NCBI RefSeq assembly: GCF_013870525.1
Contig: NZ_JACBXD010000016.1
Span: forward strand, 57,797-121,796
Reading direction: 5' to 3'
Origin: Amycolatopsis pittospori
GTDB taxonomy: Bacteria; Actinomycetota; Actinomycetes; Mycobacteriales; Pseudonocardiaceae
Length of the DNA: 64,000 bases
Shown: one piece after another, positions 17,888-25,968 of the stretch
How the letters are laid out: every line of letters starts with the position of its first letter
Numbering within the stretch: the first letter of the stretch is position 1
Position numbers and translations under genes: made by a program
Notes under the pieces: generated by a model
Told to the model about the DNA's origin: nothing
Database searches by the model: none
Seen by the model: the letters and a program-made list of their open reading frames with translations, nothing else

Positions 17888-19102
17888 CTATTCCGGTGCG
17901 GGCTCGTTCACGGCGGGCGGGACGGCCTTCATCGTGTCGATGATGATCTTCCCGGCCAGCCCCGGTGCGCCGTAGGTCGGGTCACTCATGATCTTGACCG
18001 CCTTTTCGAGCGCTTCCGCGCTCTTGCCGAACCGCTTGACCAGCTCCGGCATCGGCATGCTGCACCAGTAGTCGAACTTCTTCATCAGCTCCGGGGTGGC
18101 GTCGGGCATCTTCGACAGCTTGTCCCGCACCACCCAGGTGGCGATGTCGCCGAGCTTGTCCGGTTTCGCCGTGGACAGCGGATTCTTCCCGGGCGGGCCT
18201 TCGATCGGCTTGGGCCCGCCGGGCGCGTCACCCGGCGGCGGTTTGGGGGTGTGCGGCTGAGGCTTGGGCACCTTGATCTTGTCGATGTTGCCGCCGAGCG
18301 TCAGCTTGACGACGTCGTCGGCCTTCCCCCGCGTCTTGGCCAGCAGTTTGAGCATCTGGGCGAGCTGCTTGGCGACGTCGGCGATCTTCGAGGCGATCTT
18401 GCCGATCGCCACGGCGACCTGGGCGATCGTGGAGGTGATCGCCGCGATGATCGAGCCGCCGAAGGTGATGGGCGCCAAGGCGACCGCGATGATCGCGGCC
18501 TTGATGATGCCGGCCAGGGTCATCGCGATGATGTCCCGGACGATGCCGCGGACGGTGCCGATCAGGGCACCCGCGATCCCCATCTGCTTGCCGGCGAAAT
18601 CGACGTAGTCGGACAGCGCGTCGATCTGGGCCGAGACGCCTTCCATGTCGGTCCGGAACTTGTCGGCGGCCGGGCCTTGCCAGTTCGCCATGAGGTCTTT
18701 GGTGGCCTTCGCGTGGTCTTCCGACCACTGCCGCACGGTCTTGCCCTCGGCGTAGATCGCCGCCTTGGCCGCCTCGATGCCCTTCGGGTCGCCCATCAGG
18801 AAGTCCAGCGGCCAGCGGAAGATGACCAGGTGCTCGATCAGCCAGCCGATACCGGCGGTGAGCAGTGAGCCGACCGGGTCGAGGACCATGCCGAGGATGT
18901 CGATCCCCATGCCGACCGACGCCATGCCGATGCTGAGGCTGTCGCCCTCGTTGACGGCTCGTTTCAGCCCGAACGCCGAATCGAAGAACCCGGCGCCGGC
19001 GGTGTCGCCCCCGCCCGCGAAGTTGTTCTTCTCGTCCTTGAAGTCGTCGGCGTGGACGCCGGTGCCGTTGCCGAAATCGCCGCGGTGGTACTCGTCGCTC
19101 AC
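17888..19102 (-). CDS. WXG100/PPE-like type VII secretion-associated protein
   Basis: A 404-residue protein. Around residues 125-175 it has a helix pair with WQGPAADKFRTDMEG, the W-x-G turn of WXG100 proteins. Long hydrophobic glycine/alanine-rich helices follow (GIAGALIGTVRGIVR; VALAPITFGGSIIAAI), then a proline-rich linker (PQPHTPKPPPGD) and a helical tail. It is the last gene of a three-gene operon; its ATG overlaps the EspC-like stop as ATGA. A secreted or membrane-directed substrate of an ESX-type system is likely. No secretion ATPase is in this window. Confidence 0.7.
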   Translation of the reverse strand: MSDEYHRGDFGNGTGVHADDFKDEKNNFAGGGDTAGAGFFDSAFGLKRAVNEGDSLSIGMASVGMGIDILGMVLDPVGSLLTAGIGWLIEHLVIFRWPLDFLMGDPKGIEAAKAAIYAEGKTVRQWSEDHAKATKDLMANWQGPAADKFRTDMEGVSAQIDALSDYVDFAGKQMGIAGALIGTVRGIVRDIIAMTLAGIIKAAIIAVALAPITFGGSIIAAITSTIAQVAVAIGKIASKIADVAKQLAQMLKLLAKTRGKADDVVKLTLGGNIDKIKVPKPQPHTPKPPPGDAPGGPKPIEGPPGKNPLSTAKPDKLGDIATWVVRDKLSKMPDATPELMKKFDYWCSMPMPELVKRFGKSAEALEKAVKIMSDPTYGAPGLAGKIIIDTMKAVPPAVNEPAPE

Positions 19103-19431
19103 TTGACCTTCACATCCTCGATACCGTCACCGGCGGCGGTGATCAACTTCTCGGACTCCTGCTCGTTCTCTTCGTACTTCTTCGCGGCGTCGCGCACCCT
19201 GTCGGAGAACTCCTTCACGTTCCCCGAGTAGTCGTTCAGGTGGTCCCGCGCCTTCCCGCAGTGCATGCTCGCGCCGGCACCGTAGATCTGGCCGCCGAAG
19301 ATGCCGAAGATCCCGGGGTCGGCGACGCAGCTGCCCACCATGTCGGCGCTCTTCTTCAGTGCCTCTTCGAGCTGGTCGAGGTGGGTTCCGTACTTCTTCA
19401 GCGCGTCCGTCGTGACATCGAATCCGCTCAC
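19099..19431 (-). CDS. EspC/WXG-like type VII secretion target
   Basis: A 110-residue all-helical protein. Two long helices (TDALKKYGTHLDQLEEALKK and FSDRVRDAAKKYEENEQE) flank a middle segment with GIFGGQIYGAG. This is the outline of EspC/DUF2580-type ESX-associated proteins. The tail holds a YxxxE-like piece (KKYEENEQESE), related to the YxxxD/E export signal. The GTG start overlaps the YbaB-like stop as GTGA, and the stop overlaps the next ATG. A heterodimer with the 404-residue neighbour is plausible. Confidence 0.7.
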   Translation of the reverse strand: MSGFDVTTDALKKYGTHLDQLEEALKKSADMVGSCVADPGIFGIFGGQIYGAGASMHCGKARDHLNDYSGNVKEFSDRVRDAAKKYEENEQESEKLITAAGDGIEDVKVK

Positions 19432-19952
19432 CACGGCCTCATTTCGTCGTCGTCGGGAGCGGCGGGAGGCCGGGGTCGCGAGGCCGGCGGATTCGGCGGG
19501 CGCACGGGACGGCCCGGCTGCGGCGGCCGGTCCTCGTGGTGCGCCTCCGGAGCCCACTTGTCCTGCTCCGGGTTCGCCGGGACGTCCTCCTCGGCGTCCT
19601 CCACCTTCGGCATGAAGGTGCGGACCAGCTCCGCGGCCTGGTCGTCACCGTTGATCCCGACGTACGAATCCATGAGATTCGCCGCGGTCTTGCGCTGGGC
19701 TTCGCGCACGGTCTGCATGACGAGCGCGGAGAGCCGGGCCGGGCCGAGCGCACACGCCCGGTTGCCGAACTCGATGGAGCTCAGCGAGCCGTTGGCCTCG
19801 ACCTTCACCGTCACCGAGCCGTCCGCGGACCGCGCCGTGGCGGCGGACGCGGTGAACGCGGCGGTCAGGGCTTCGGCTTTCTCCTGGAGTTTCCTGGCTT
19901 CGCGTTCCAGGAGGAGGGTGAAGTCCTCGCCTGCTTCAAGATGGGGTTGCAT
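19428..19952 (-). CDS. YbaB/EbfC-like protein of the secretion module
   Basis: A 174-residue protein. The first 100 residues show the YbaB/EbfC pattern: a helix rich in K/E (EREARKLQEKAEALTAAF), then VTVKVEANGSLSSIEF and a second helix with ALVMQTVREAQRK. The last 60 residues are proline-rich and acidic and likely disordered. YbaB-like genes often lead ESX-substrate operons in Pseudonocardiaceae. GAGGCGG precedes the ATG. Its exact job (DNA binding or chaperone) is unknown. Confidence 0.75.
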   Translation of the reverse strand: MQPHLEAGEDFTLLLEREARKLQEKAEALTAAFTASAATARSADGSVTVKVEANGSLSSIEFGNRACALGPARLSALVMQTVREAQRKTAANLMDSYVGINGDDQAAELVRTFMPKVEDAEEDVPANPEQDKWAPEAHHEDRPPQPGRPVRPPNPPASRPRPPAAPDDDEMRPW

Positions 19953-20154
19953 GCGCCGCCTCGACTCGGTCTGGTTCTGTGGTCACCGGCGGCCGATTTA
20001 CCAGGTCTTTTGCCGAAAAGAACATCAACATGGTGCCGCTACGGCATCGTAGGACAGTTGCCGCCGATACACCGGCCCACCCGGCGGCATCCTTGCCCGA
20101 ACGCGCTTTCGCCACTGCCCGAGTACACAACGCGCACTCGAACGAGCGAGACGC

Positions 20155-20185
20155 TTGACCGTGCCCCAGGGGCACGGTGTCCAAT
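20155..20185 (+). promoter_or_regulatory. MerR-type promoter with 19-base spacer and operator
   Basis: TTGACC (20155-20160) and TCCAAT (20180-20185) are 19 bases apart, the long spacer typical of MerR-controlled promoters. The spacer holds the perfect palindrome GTGCCCC-A-GGGGCAC (20161-20175). The -10 ends seven bases before the ATG at 20193, so the message should be leaderless. Confidence 0.75.
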
Positions 20186-20192
20186 GCGATGG

Positions 20193-20918
20193 ATGGCTTG
20201 GAGCACACGTGAGCTGGCGGAACTGGCCGGCACGACGCTGAAGACCGTCCGGTACTACCACCGGATCGGGCTGCTCGACGAGCCCGAACGGGCGGCGAAC
20301 GGGTACAAGCGGTACCGCGTCGAGCACCTGGTCCGGCTCCTGCGGATCCGGCGGCTCGTCGACCTGGGCATCCAGCCGTCCGACATCCCGGCCATGGAGG
20401 AATCGGACGACGGTGTCGAACAGACGCTGCGCGCGCTGGACGCGGAGCTGGAAGCGAGCATCGAACGACAACAGCGGATGAGGAAGGAGCTCGCGTTGAT
20501 CCTGCGACGTCGCAGCCTCATCGATCTGCCTTACGGGTACGACGGCGAAACCGACGGCCTGCCGGAGACGGAACGTTCGCTGTTGATGCTGTTTTCGCGA
20601 GTGCTCGATCCGAAGGCGATGGCCGGTCTGCAGGAGCTCAACACGGCGCCCCGCCCACCGGCACAAGCCGAATTCGACACACTCCCCGCGGACGCCGACG
20701 ACGCCACGAGGCAACGAGTGGCCGAGGGGCTCGCGTCGGCCGCGCGTCACGAGTTCGAGGCGCGCCCTTTCCTGAAGGACGTGGCGACGTCACGGGCCCT
20801 CGCCGAACCGGTCATCCTCCACGGCCTGGTGGAGCTCTACAACCCGGCCCAGATCGACGTCCTGCAGCGGATGAACGCACTTCTCGGTCTCACCGCCCCG
20901 GAAGAGGAACGGACATGA
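20193..20918 (+). CDS. MerR family transcriptional regulator
   Basis: A 241-residue regulator. The winged helix at the N-terminus reads STRELAELAGTTLKTVRYYH then NGYKRYRVEHLVRL, followed by a coiled coil and a 120-residue C-terminal helical domain that probably senses a ligand. An ATG at 20184 is also in frame, but it would lie inside the -10 element, so 20193 is preferred. The stop overlaps the next gene as ATGA. Self-activation from the 19-base-spacer promoter is the expected mode. Confidence 0.88.
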   Translation: MAWSTRELAELAGTTLKTVRYYHRIGLLDEPERAANGYKRYRVEHLVRLLRIRRLVDLGIQPSDIPAMEESDDGVEQTLRALDAELEASIERQQRMRKELALILRRRSLIDLPYGYDGETDGLPETERSLLMLFSRVLDPKAMAGLQELNTAPRPPAQAEFDTLPADADDATRQRVAEGLASAARHEFEARPFLKDVATSRALAEPVILHGLVELYNPAQIDVLQRMNALLGLTAPEEERT

Positions 20919-21592
20919 TCACGAAGCTCAAGAGACGCTGGCAACTCGGCAAGGTCAAACCCGGGGACCTGAGCCCACTCCCCGAATACCGCCGCTGGCA
21001 ACTGTTCTCCCGTTCTCTGTTCTTCCTCGACTCCACCGGCCCCACGGGCGGCAACGAGGTGTACGCGGTCGACGTCCGGCACCTCGCCGAAGCGAAAACC
21101 AAGCAGCAGCACGAAAACGCATCCGGGAAGAGCCCTGCCGCGCTGTACCGCGACGGTGTCCAGATCCACCGCTCCAATCTCCCGGCGGCGTTCCCGGTGC
21201 CCGGCGGCGTCATCGAAGTCGCCACCAGCGCGTTCGGGCTGAAGCGCATGCACTTCGTCTCCGAGGACGGTGGTGAGCGCGCGCTGCGCCCCCACCACCG
21301 TTCCCAAGAAGGACTGCGAGCACGGTTCGGTCGACGGTTTCCCCGCACCAGCGCGATCGTCGGCGCGGTGTCCCTCGTCATCCTCTTGACCGCGCTCGCC
21401 GTCAGCCTCCTCGCCGGGATCGAAGCCATCACCAAGGTCCCCGCCGTCGCTCAGCACATCGGCACCTTCACGTCGCCGATCCACCTGCCCCGGTGGGCGA
21501 CCATCACGATGGCCGTCGCCGGAGCCCTTTCCGCCGTCGAACGCGCCTTAAGGCTCCGCTACAACAGGCTGATCGACACGATCACGTCCTGA
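20915..21592 (+). CDS. membrane protein coupled to the MerR regulator
   Basis: A 225-residue protein that I do not recognise. The N-terminal 140 residues are soluble and basic. Two hydrophobic segments follow (IVGAVSLVILLTALAVSLLA and a weaker one at WATITMAVAGALSAV), with a basic tail. The ATG overlaps the MerR stop by four bases, so the two proteins are made together. It may sense or respond to the MerR signal at the membrane. Its last 11 bases overlap the convergent amine oxidase. Confidence 0.7.
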   Translation: MITKLKRRWQLGKVKPGDLSPLPEYRRWQLFSRSLFFLDSTGPTGGNEVYAVDVRHLAEAKTKQQHENASGKSPAALYRDGVQIHRSNLPAAFPVPGGVIEVATSAFGLKRMHFVSEDGGERALRPHHRSQEGLRARFGRRFPRTSAIVGAVSLVILLTALAVSLLAGIEAITKVPAVAQHIGTFTSPIHLPRWATITMAVAGALSAVERALRLRYNRLIDTITS

Positions 21593-22958
21593 GTTGCTTC
21601 AACGCCAGCTCGGCGAGCACCTCCTCCGCGGCGCGAGTGCCCGCACGCACGGCCCCGTCCATATGGCCTTCCCCGAAATGGGAGCTTTCCGAGCCTGCCC
21701 AGTGAAGGGCGCCGACGGGTTCGGTGAGCCACGGGCGGCCGACGGACAGCACCCCGGTCGGCACCCGGAGAAGGCAACCGGACTGCCACGATTCCCGCGT
21801 CCAGTCCTTTTCGATGTAGTCCTCGAAGGTCCAGACATCCGGCCCGAACAACGCGGCGAGATCTTCGAGCACCCGCTGACGTCGCCGATCCCCCGCCTCG
21901 GGAGCCAGCAACGCCGGATCGTCGCTCACCGGCAGCCCGAGAAACGTCGTCAAGACGCCTTCCCCGGTTTCGGGTGGACTGACATCGAAGGTGATCCGCG
22001 CGGTTCCGGCGTCGGTGATGGCCGCGCCGGTCAGTCCCCGCTCACGCCACCACGGCCGCCGGTAGACGACGTGTGCCTTGATACCGGATCCCATCTGCCA
22101 GCGTCGTTGCAGTTCGGCGCGGCCGGCGGGCAGGGCCGGACGATGAGCGATGCACGCCACGGTGGCGGGATCCGCCGCGACGATGACCCGTCGTGCGCGG
22201 ACCGGCGGACGGCCGGGACCGGTGAGGATCACGTGATCGGCATGGCGCTCGATTCCGGTGACGGCGTGGCCGAGCCGGACCCGGTCTCCGAGGCTTTCCG
22301 CGAGCCGGGCGGGCAGGGCCGCGGCTCCGCCCGCGATCCGATAGGCCAGTGCGCCGTCGGACACCCCGATGAGATCACTGAGTCCACCGCTGCCGTGCAC
22401 GTGCGCGGAGAACGTGAGGAGCGACAACTCCGTCGGGCGGCAACCGAAACTGGCGGCGGTCACCATCTCCAGGACCAAGCGCGACGCGGCGGTGCGCACG
22501 TTGCGCCGCATCCACGCACCCAGGGACCGCTCGTCCACGCGAGCCGCGAAATCACCCGTCCACGGCGGTGCGCCGAGCCGCTTCGCGATCCGGTCCAGCA
22601 CCCACATCGCCCGGCCGAGGTCGAGCATTTCGTGCGGCCGCAACCGCGGAATCTCGCCCTGGTAACGATATTCGCGGCCGGCGATCCGCAGCAGGTTCAC
22701 GCCGTCGGCGTACTGCGGGACCAAACCGATCCCGAACTCCTCCAGCAGCGCGAGCACCGCCTGCTGCCGGAGCCCGACCCACGAGCCGCCGGAATCGACG
22801 CCGATCCCGGACCGGGAGGCCGACGTCATCAGCCTCCCGCCGACACGGTCCTTCGCTTCGAGAACGACGACGTCGGCCCCGGCTCGCTGAAGCCGGTACG
22901 CACTGACCAAACCGGAAAGACCCGCACCGACTATCGCGGCGTCGACGGTTTTCGACAT
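21582..22958 (-). CDS. flavin-containing amine oxidase
   Basis: A 458-residue FAD protein of the monoamine oxidase family, oxidising amines with oxygen to give peroxide and ammonia. The FAD motif is AAIVGAGLSGLVSAYRL at the N-terminus, followed by EAKDRVGGRL. The C-terminal FAD contact is GALHWAGSESSHFGEGHMDGA, in the parts WAGSE and GHMDGAV. The ATG at 22958 has AAGGA upstream; longer readings lack support. An inverted repeat lies in the promoter region. The substrate is unknown. Confidence 0.9.
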   Translation of the reverse strand: MSKTVDAAIVGAGLSGLVSAYRLQRAGADVVVLEAKDRVGGRLMTSASRSGIGVDSGGSWVGLRQQAVLALLEEFGIGLVPQYADGVNLLRIAGREYRYQGEIPRLRPHEMLDLGRAMWVLDRIAKRLGAPPWTGDFAARVDERSLGAWMRRNVRTAASRLVLEMVTAASFGCRPTELSLLTFSAHVHGSGGLSDLIGVSDGALAYRIAGGAAALPARLAESLGDRVRLGHAVTGIERHADHVILTGPGRPPVRARRVIVAADPATVACIAHRPALPAGRAELQRRWQMGSGIKAHVVYRRPWWRERGLTGAAITDAGTARITFDVSPPETGEGVLTTFLGLPVSDDPALLAPEAGDRRRQRVLEDLAALFGPDVWTFEDYIEKDWTRESWQSGCLLRVPTGVLSVGRPWLTEPVGALHWAGSESSHFGEGHMDGAVRAGTRAAEEVLAELALKQLRT

Positions 22959-23075
22959 AGGGAACATCCTTCTAGCCGAGGCATCCCCGGGGCGTCCATG
23001 ACGCCGAACGGGCATGCCGGAACGGCCAGCGTGCTCCACCTTCCAACCGACGCTGGTTGTCTGACACGACCACCC

Positions 23076-23122
23076 TAGCGGACACGCTCCGCTAAGGACG
23101 ACGATCAGCGATTCCTTAGCGG
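23076..23122. promoter_or_regulatory. operator-like repeats before the amine oxidase
   Basis: TAGCGGA-N5-TCCGCTA (23076-23094) has perfect 7-base arms, and a third half-site TTAGCGG follows at 23116-23122. It lies between the divergent amine oxidase and inhibitor genes. A TetR-type repressor encoded elsewhere is a reasonable guess. Confidence 0.5.
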
Positions 23123-23179
23123 CGACCAGAACACTGCTGGACGGCGCGGTGTCCGCCGCGCCGTCCAGGAGGGGATCCC

Positions 23180-23710
23180 ATGAAACTCCGTGCCACCGCC
23201 CGAAGGCTGTCCATCGCCGTCGGCGTCGCCGCCGCCGTCTTGTCGCTGGCCGCGACCACCTCGGCCGCCGCGTCCGAGACGGACCCGTTCGCCCGGTTCG
23301 CCGCCGCCGGAATTCAGCTGGACCGGCTCGAACCGGGATGGACCGTGGAAGGGAACACCATCCTGTGGGACGGCGGCAATACCCGCCTGACCATCCGGGA
23401 ACCCGGCGCGGCCGCCGTGCAGTGCCCGAGCGGATACGTGTGCCTGTTCGAGCACGACGACCTGCGGGGCGACATGTGGGCCTCGAACGTCCGCGGACGC
23501 TACCACTACCTGCCCGATCTGGACTTCAACGACAAGATGAGCTCGTGGCAGAACCGGTCCGCTTACGACGCCCGTTGGTTCGTCAACGTCAGCGGCACAC
23601 CGAACCCCTACTACTGCATGGGCGCCGGCCTCGGGAGCGAACACCCGCCGCCCTCCCTGAACGACAAGGCCTCCGCCGTGTACATCTACAACTCTTCGAC
23701 CGTCTGCTGA
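23180..23710 (+). CDS. secreted peptidase inhibitor, family I36 type
   Basis: A 176-residue exported protein. A signal peptide (LSIAVGVAAAVLSLAATTSA) is followed by a spacer and then, near residue 80, by the crystallin-like core CPSGYVCLFEHDDLRGDMW and FNDKMSSWQNRS. These are hallmarks of the Streptomyces metalloproteinase inhibitor (SMPI, I36) family. Four or more cysteines suggest disulfides. GGAGGGG precedes the ATG. It would inhibit extracellular metalloproteases, but the inhibitor loop is not confirmed. Confidence 0.75.
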   Translation: MKLRATARRLSIAVGVAAAVLSLAATTSAAASETDPFARFAAAGIQLDRLEPGWTVEGNTILWDGGNTRLTIREPGAAAVQCPSGYVCLFEHDDLRGDMWASNVRGRYHYLPDLDFNDKMSSWQNRSAYDARWFVNVSGTPNPYYCMGAGLGSEHPPPSLNDKASAVYIYNSSTVC

Positions 23711-23740
23711 ACCGGCATTCCGCTCAGGACGCTTTGTGCA

Positions 23741-23790
23741 GGGTCGTGAGTGATGAAGAGGGTTAGAACGACCCTTATCACTCACGACCC
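23741..23790. terminator. GTCGTGAGTG-type hairpin between convergent genes
   Basis: Perfect 14-base arms (23741-23754 and 23777-23790) starting GGGTCGTGAGTG, with a middle that holds GGTTAGAACGACC. It is a single hairpin of the same family as the elements at 3741-3952 and 32168-32410. It sits after the inhibitor gene and before the stop of the GT-C gene, so it can serve both strands. Confidence 0.75.
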
Positions 23791-23810
23791 CGGCAAGTCG
23801 ACGAGTGACT

Positions 23811-23825
23811 CCCCCCCCCCCCCCC
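23811..23825. repeat. run of 15 cytosines
   Basis: Fifteen consecutive C residues in the intergenic space, 36 bases after the stop of the GT-C membrane gene on the minus strand. Such a run is prone to slippage and to sequencing error, so its exact length should not be trusted. Confidence 0.9.
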
Positions 23826-23861
23826 GGCGTCCCGGGAGGTCTTCCGGGCAGGCTCGGGCTT

Positions 23862-25313
23862 TCACTCCTTGTTCGGCACCAGGTACAGCTCCTGCTTTCC
23901 GAGTGTCGGCGCGTAGAGCGTCCAGTGCGCGAGCGCGTCCGGCGGCGGGACCGCCAGCCGGCGCAGCACGAGTTCGGGACGACGTGGCCGGACGTCGAAG
24001 TCGAAGAAGGCGTAGTTCACCCGGAGTATCGCGCGGGTCCAGCGGTTCTCCTTGCCGCGCGCCTCGATCGCGGCCGGCAGCAGGCCCCGGTCGGAGAAGA
24101 CGTCGACGACCGGGCAGCCGCAGGTGTAGGCGAGGATGCCGATTTCTCCCGCGCTGCCGACTGTCCGGCCTCCGGTGAGCGTTCCCAGTTCTGCTCCGAT
24201 ACGCGCGTACTGCGCGCTCGACGTGTAGTTCGACGTGAACGGCGCGTACGTGCGGGGAAGCCCGACGGCCGCATACGCGATCAGGCTCGCGACGATCAGC
24301 GCGAGCATCCCGCCGAGCAGGATCCGCTGGGAAACCGCTACGGCACAGACGAAAACGGTCGCCGCGGTGAGGCCGGGGCCGTAGTACCAGTGGTAGGGCG
24401 GGACCGTCAGCAGCACGTAACCGAAGTGGTAGAGCAGGCCGCCGAGGGCGAGCAGCGCGAACGGCCGCAGCCCGGCGGGGATCGTGCGCCGCCGGATGGC
24501 CAGTGTCACCACGGCGAGGACAGCGAGTACGGCGGGCAGGAACGCCAGCGCCGCCATCACCGGCGAAGTCCGCGCGTAGAACAGCGGGCCGTTGCCGAAG
24601 TTCCAGGCGCCCCAGGCATGTTGTGCGCCTTGGAGGGTCTTGATCACGACGGTGTCCGGCACCGCGGCGCCGAGCACCACCCAGCTGAAGCCGAACCACG
24701 GCAGCGTGATCAGCCCGGCGCCGAGCAGTGCGCGTCCCGCGCCGGGCCGGAGGAAGACGGCGAGCACCACCGCGAACACGATCAGGTCCAGCCGTACCAG
24801 GGCGAGCAGGCCGGTTGCAAAACCGAAGGCGAACGGGTTCTTTTCGACGGCGAACACGGTGAGCCAGCCCAGAACCGCCGCACCGAGGGTGACCTCGAGC
24901 CCGATCGACGAGAGCAGAAGCGGGTTCGCGGTCAGCGCGGCGATCGTCAGAGCAGGGAACCCGGACGGCAGTCCCGCCGCCGAGCCGAGCCTGCGCAACG
25001 CCAGGGCAAGGAGGACCTGGCACAGCACGAACAACGCTCCGGCGGCGAAGACGGCGTCGCGGACGAAGATGGTCAGGGCCGCCAGGATGAGCACGTTCGC
25101 CGGCGACGTCGCGGTGTTCGACGTCGCGTCGGCGAGCAGGCCCCAGTGGCCGTGGAAGGCGACGTTGCGCGCGTACGCCAGCGTGATGAACGTGTCGTCG
25201 ATCAAATGCGGACGGGCGAGCAGGAACACCACCGCCGAGAGCACCGCTACGGACAGGGGCAGCCGCCAGGACGTCGCCTGGTTGCCCGTCGTCCGGGCCT
25301 GTTCCATGATCAT
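23862..25313 (-). CDS. GT-C-like polytopic membrane protein
   Basis: A 483-residue protein with about 10-11 membrane helices. After helix 1 comes HLIDDTFITLAYARN, the paired-aspartate motif in the first outer loop that marks GT-C glycosyltransferases using lipid-linked sugars (AftB- and PMT-like). The C-terminal 120 residues are extracytoplasmic, with TCGCPVVDVF. I chose the ATG at 25313 (second ATG at 25307); GGAGGAG lies 12 bases upstream. A role in cell-wall or glycoprotein sugar transfer is inferred from the fold. It is divergent from the ECF sigma factor. Confidence 0.65.
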   Translation of the reverse strand: MIMEQARTTGNQATSWRLPLSVAVLSAVVFLLARPHLIDDTFITLAYARNVAFHGHWGLLADATSNTATSPANVLILAALTIFVRDAVFAAGALFVLCQVLLALALRRLGSAAGLPSGFPALTIAALTANPLLLSSIGLEVTLGAAVLGWLTVFAVEKNPFAFGFATGLLALVRLDLIVFAVVLAVFLRPGAGRALLGAGLITLPWFGFSWVVLGAAVPDTVVIKTLQGAQHAWGAWNFGNGPLFYARTSPVMAALAFLPAVLAVLAVVTLAIRRRTIPAGLRPFALLALGGLLYHFGYVLLTVPPYHWYYGPGLTAATVFVCAVAVSQRILLGGMLALIVASLIAYAAVGLPRTYAPFTSNYTSSAQYARIGAELGTLTGGRTVGSAGEIGILAYTCGCPVVDVFSDRGLLPAAIEARGKENRWTRAILRVNYAFFDFDVRPRRPELVLRRLAVPPPDALAHWTLYAPTLGKQELYLVPNKE

Positions 25314-25416
25314 GGCTCGATATGGCTCCTCCGACCTGGAAAGTTGCGCGCAACGTCCGGCCGGTGCCGGCCACAACCAGGGCGTGAGCGGTGATGCGAT
25401 CGGGGTGGGGGTACCG

Positions 25417-25968
25417 GTGGAACAGACCGGTGACCGGGAACTGTGGGCCCGCGCGGCCGACGGCGACGAGGGGGCGTTCAGTGAATTGTTCGAGCGGCAC
25501 GCCGAGGCTCTGTGGAACTACACGTACCGCCTGACCGGTTCGTGGAGCAGCGCCGAGGACCTGGCGTCCACGACCTTCCTCATCGCCTGGCGGCGGCGGG
25601 CAGAGGTGACCCTGGTGCGGGACAGCGCCCTGCCGTGGCTCTACACGGTCGCGGCCAACGTCGCCCGTGACGAGCACCGCGGTGCCCGTCGACGGCTGCG
25701 GCTGCTCGGGAAGATCCCGGCCCAGCCCGCCGTATCCGACCACGCCGATTCGGTGGCCGAGAAGATCGACGGCCAGCGCCGGCTGGGGCGAATCGCCGAA
25801 GCCGTCCGCTCACTGCCGAAATCGCAGCGCGAAGTCGTCGAACTCTGCCTGGCCGCCGAGGTGAGCATCGCCGACGCCGCAGAATTTCTCGGCATCGCCG
25901 AGGTCACCGTCCGCGCCCATCTTTCCCGGGGACGAGCCCGGCTGCGTACGTTGCTGGAGGAGAAATGA
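25417..25968 (+). CDS. ECF sigma-70 family RNA polymerase sigma factor
   Basis: A 183-residue ECF sigma factor. Region 2 reads AFSELFERHAEALWNYTYRL then SAEDLASTTFLIAWRR; region 4 reads LPKSQREVVELCLAAEVSIA then VTVRAHLSRGRARLR. I chose the GTG at 25417 because of a G-rich site five bases upstream; a GTG at 25384 is an alternative and would add 11 residues. The stop overlaps the next gene as ATGA, pairing it with a single-pass membrane protein that probably acts as its anti-sigma factor. Confidence 0.9.
   Translation: MEQTGDRELWARAADGDEGAFSELFERHAEALWNYTYRLTGSWSSAEDLASTTFLIAWRRRAEVTLVRDSALPWLYTVAANVARDEHRGARRRLRLLGKIPAQPAVSDHADSVAEKIDGQRRLGRIAEAVRSLPKSQREVVELCLAAEVSIADAAEFLGIAEVTVRAHLSRGRARLRTLLEEK

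Noticed and set aside
23805..25394. Plus-strand frame starting in the poly-C run
   Set aside because: It begins with a proline run made by the homopolymer and is antisense to the GT-C membrane gene.
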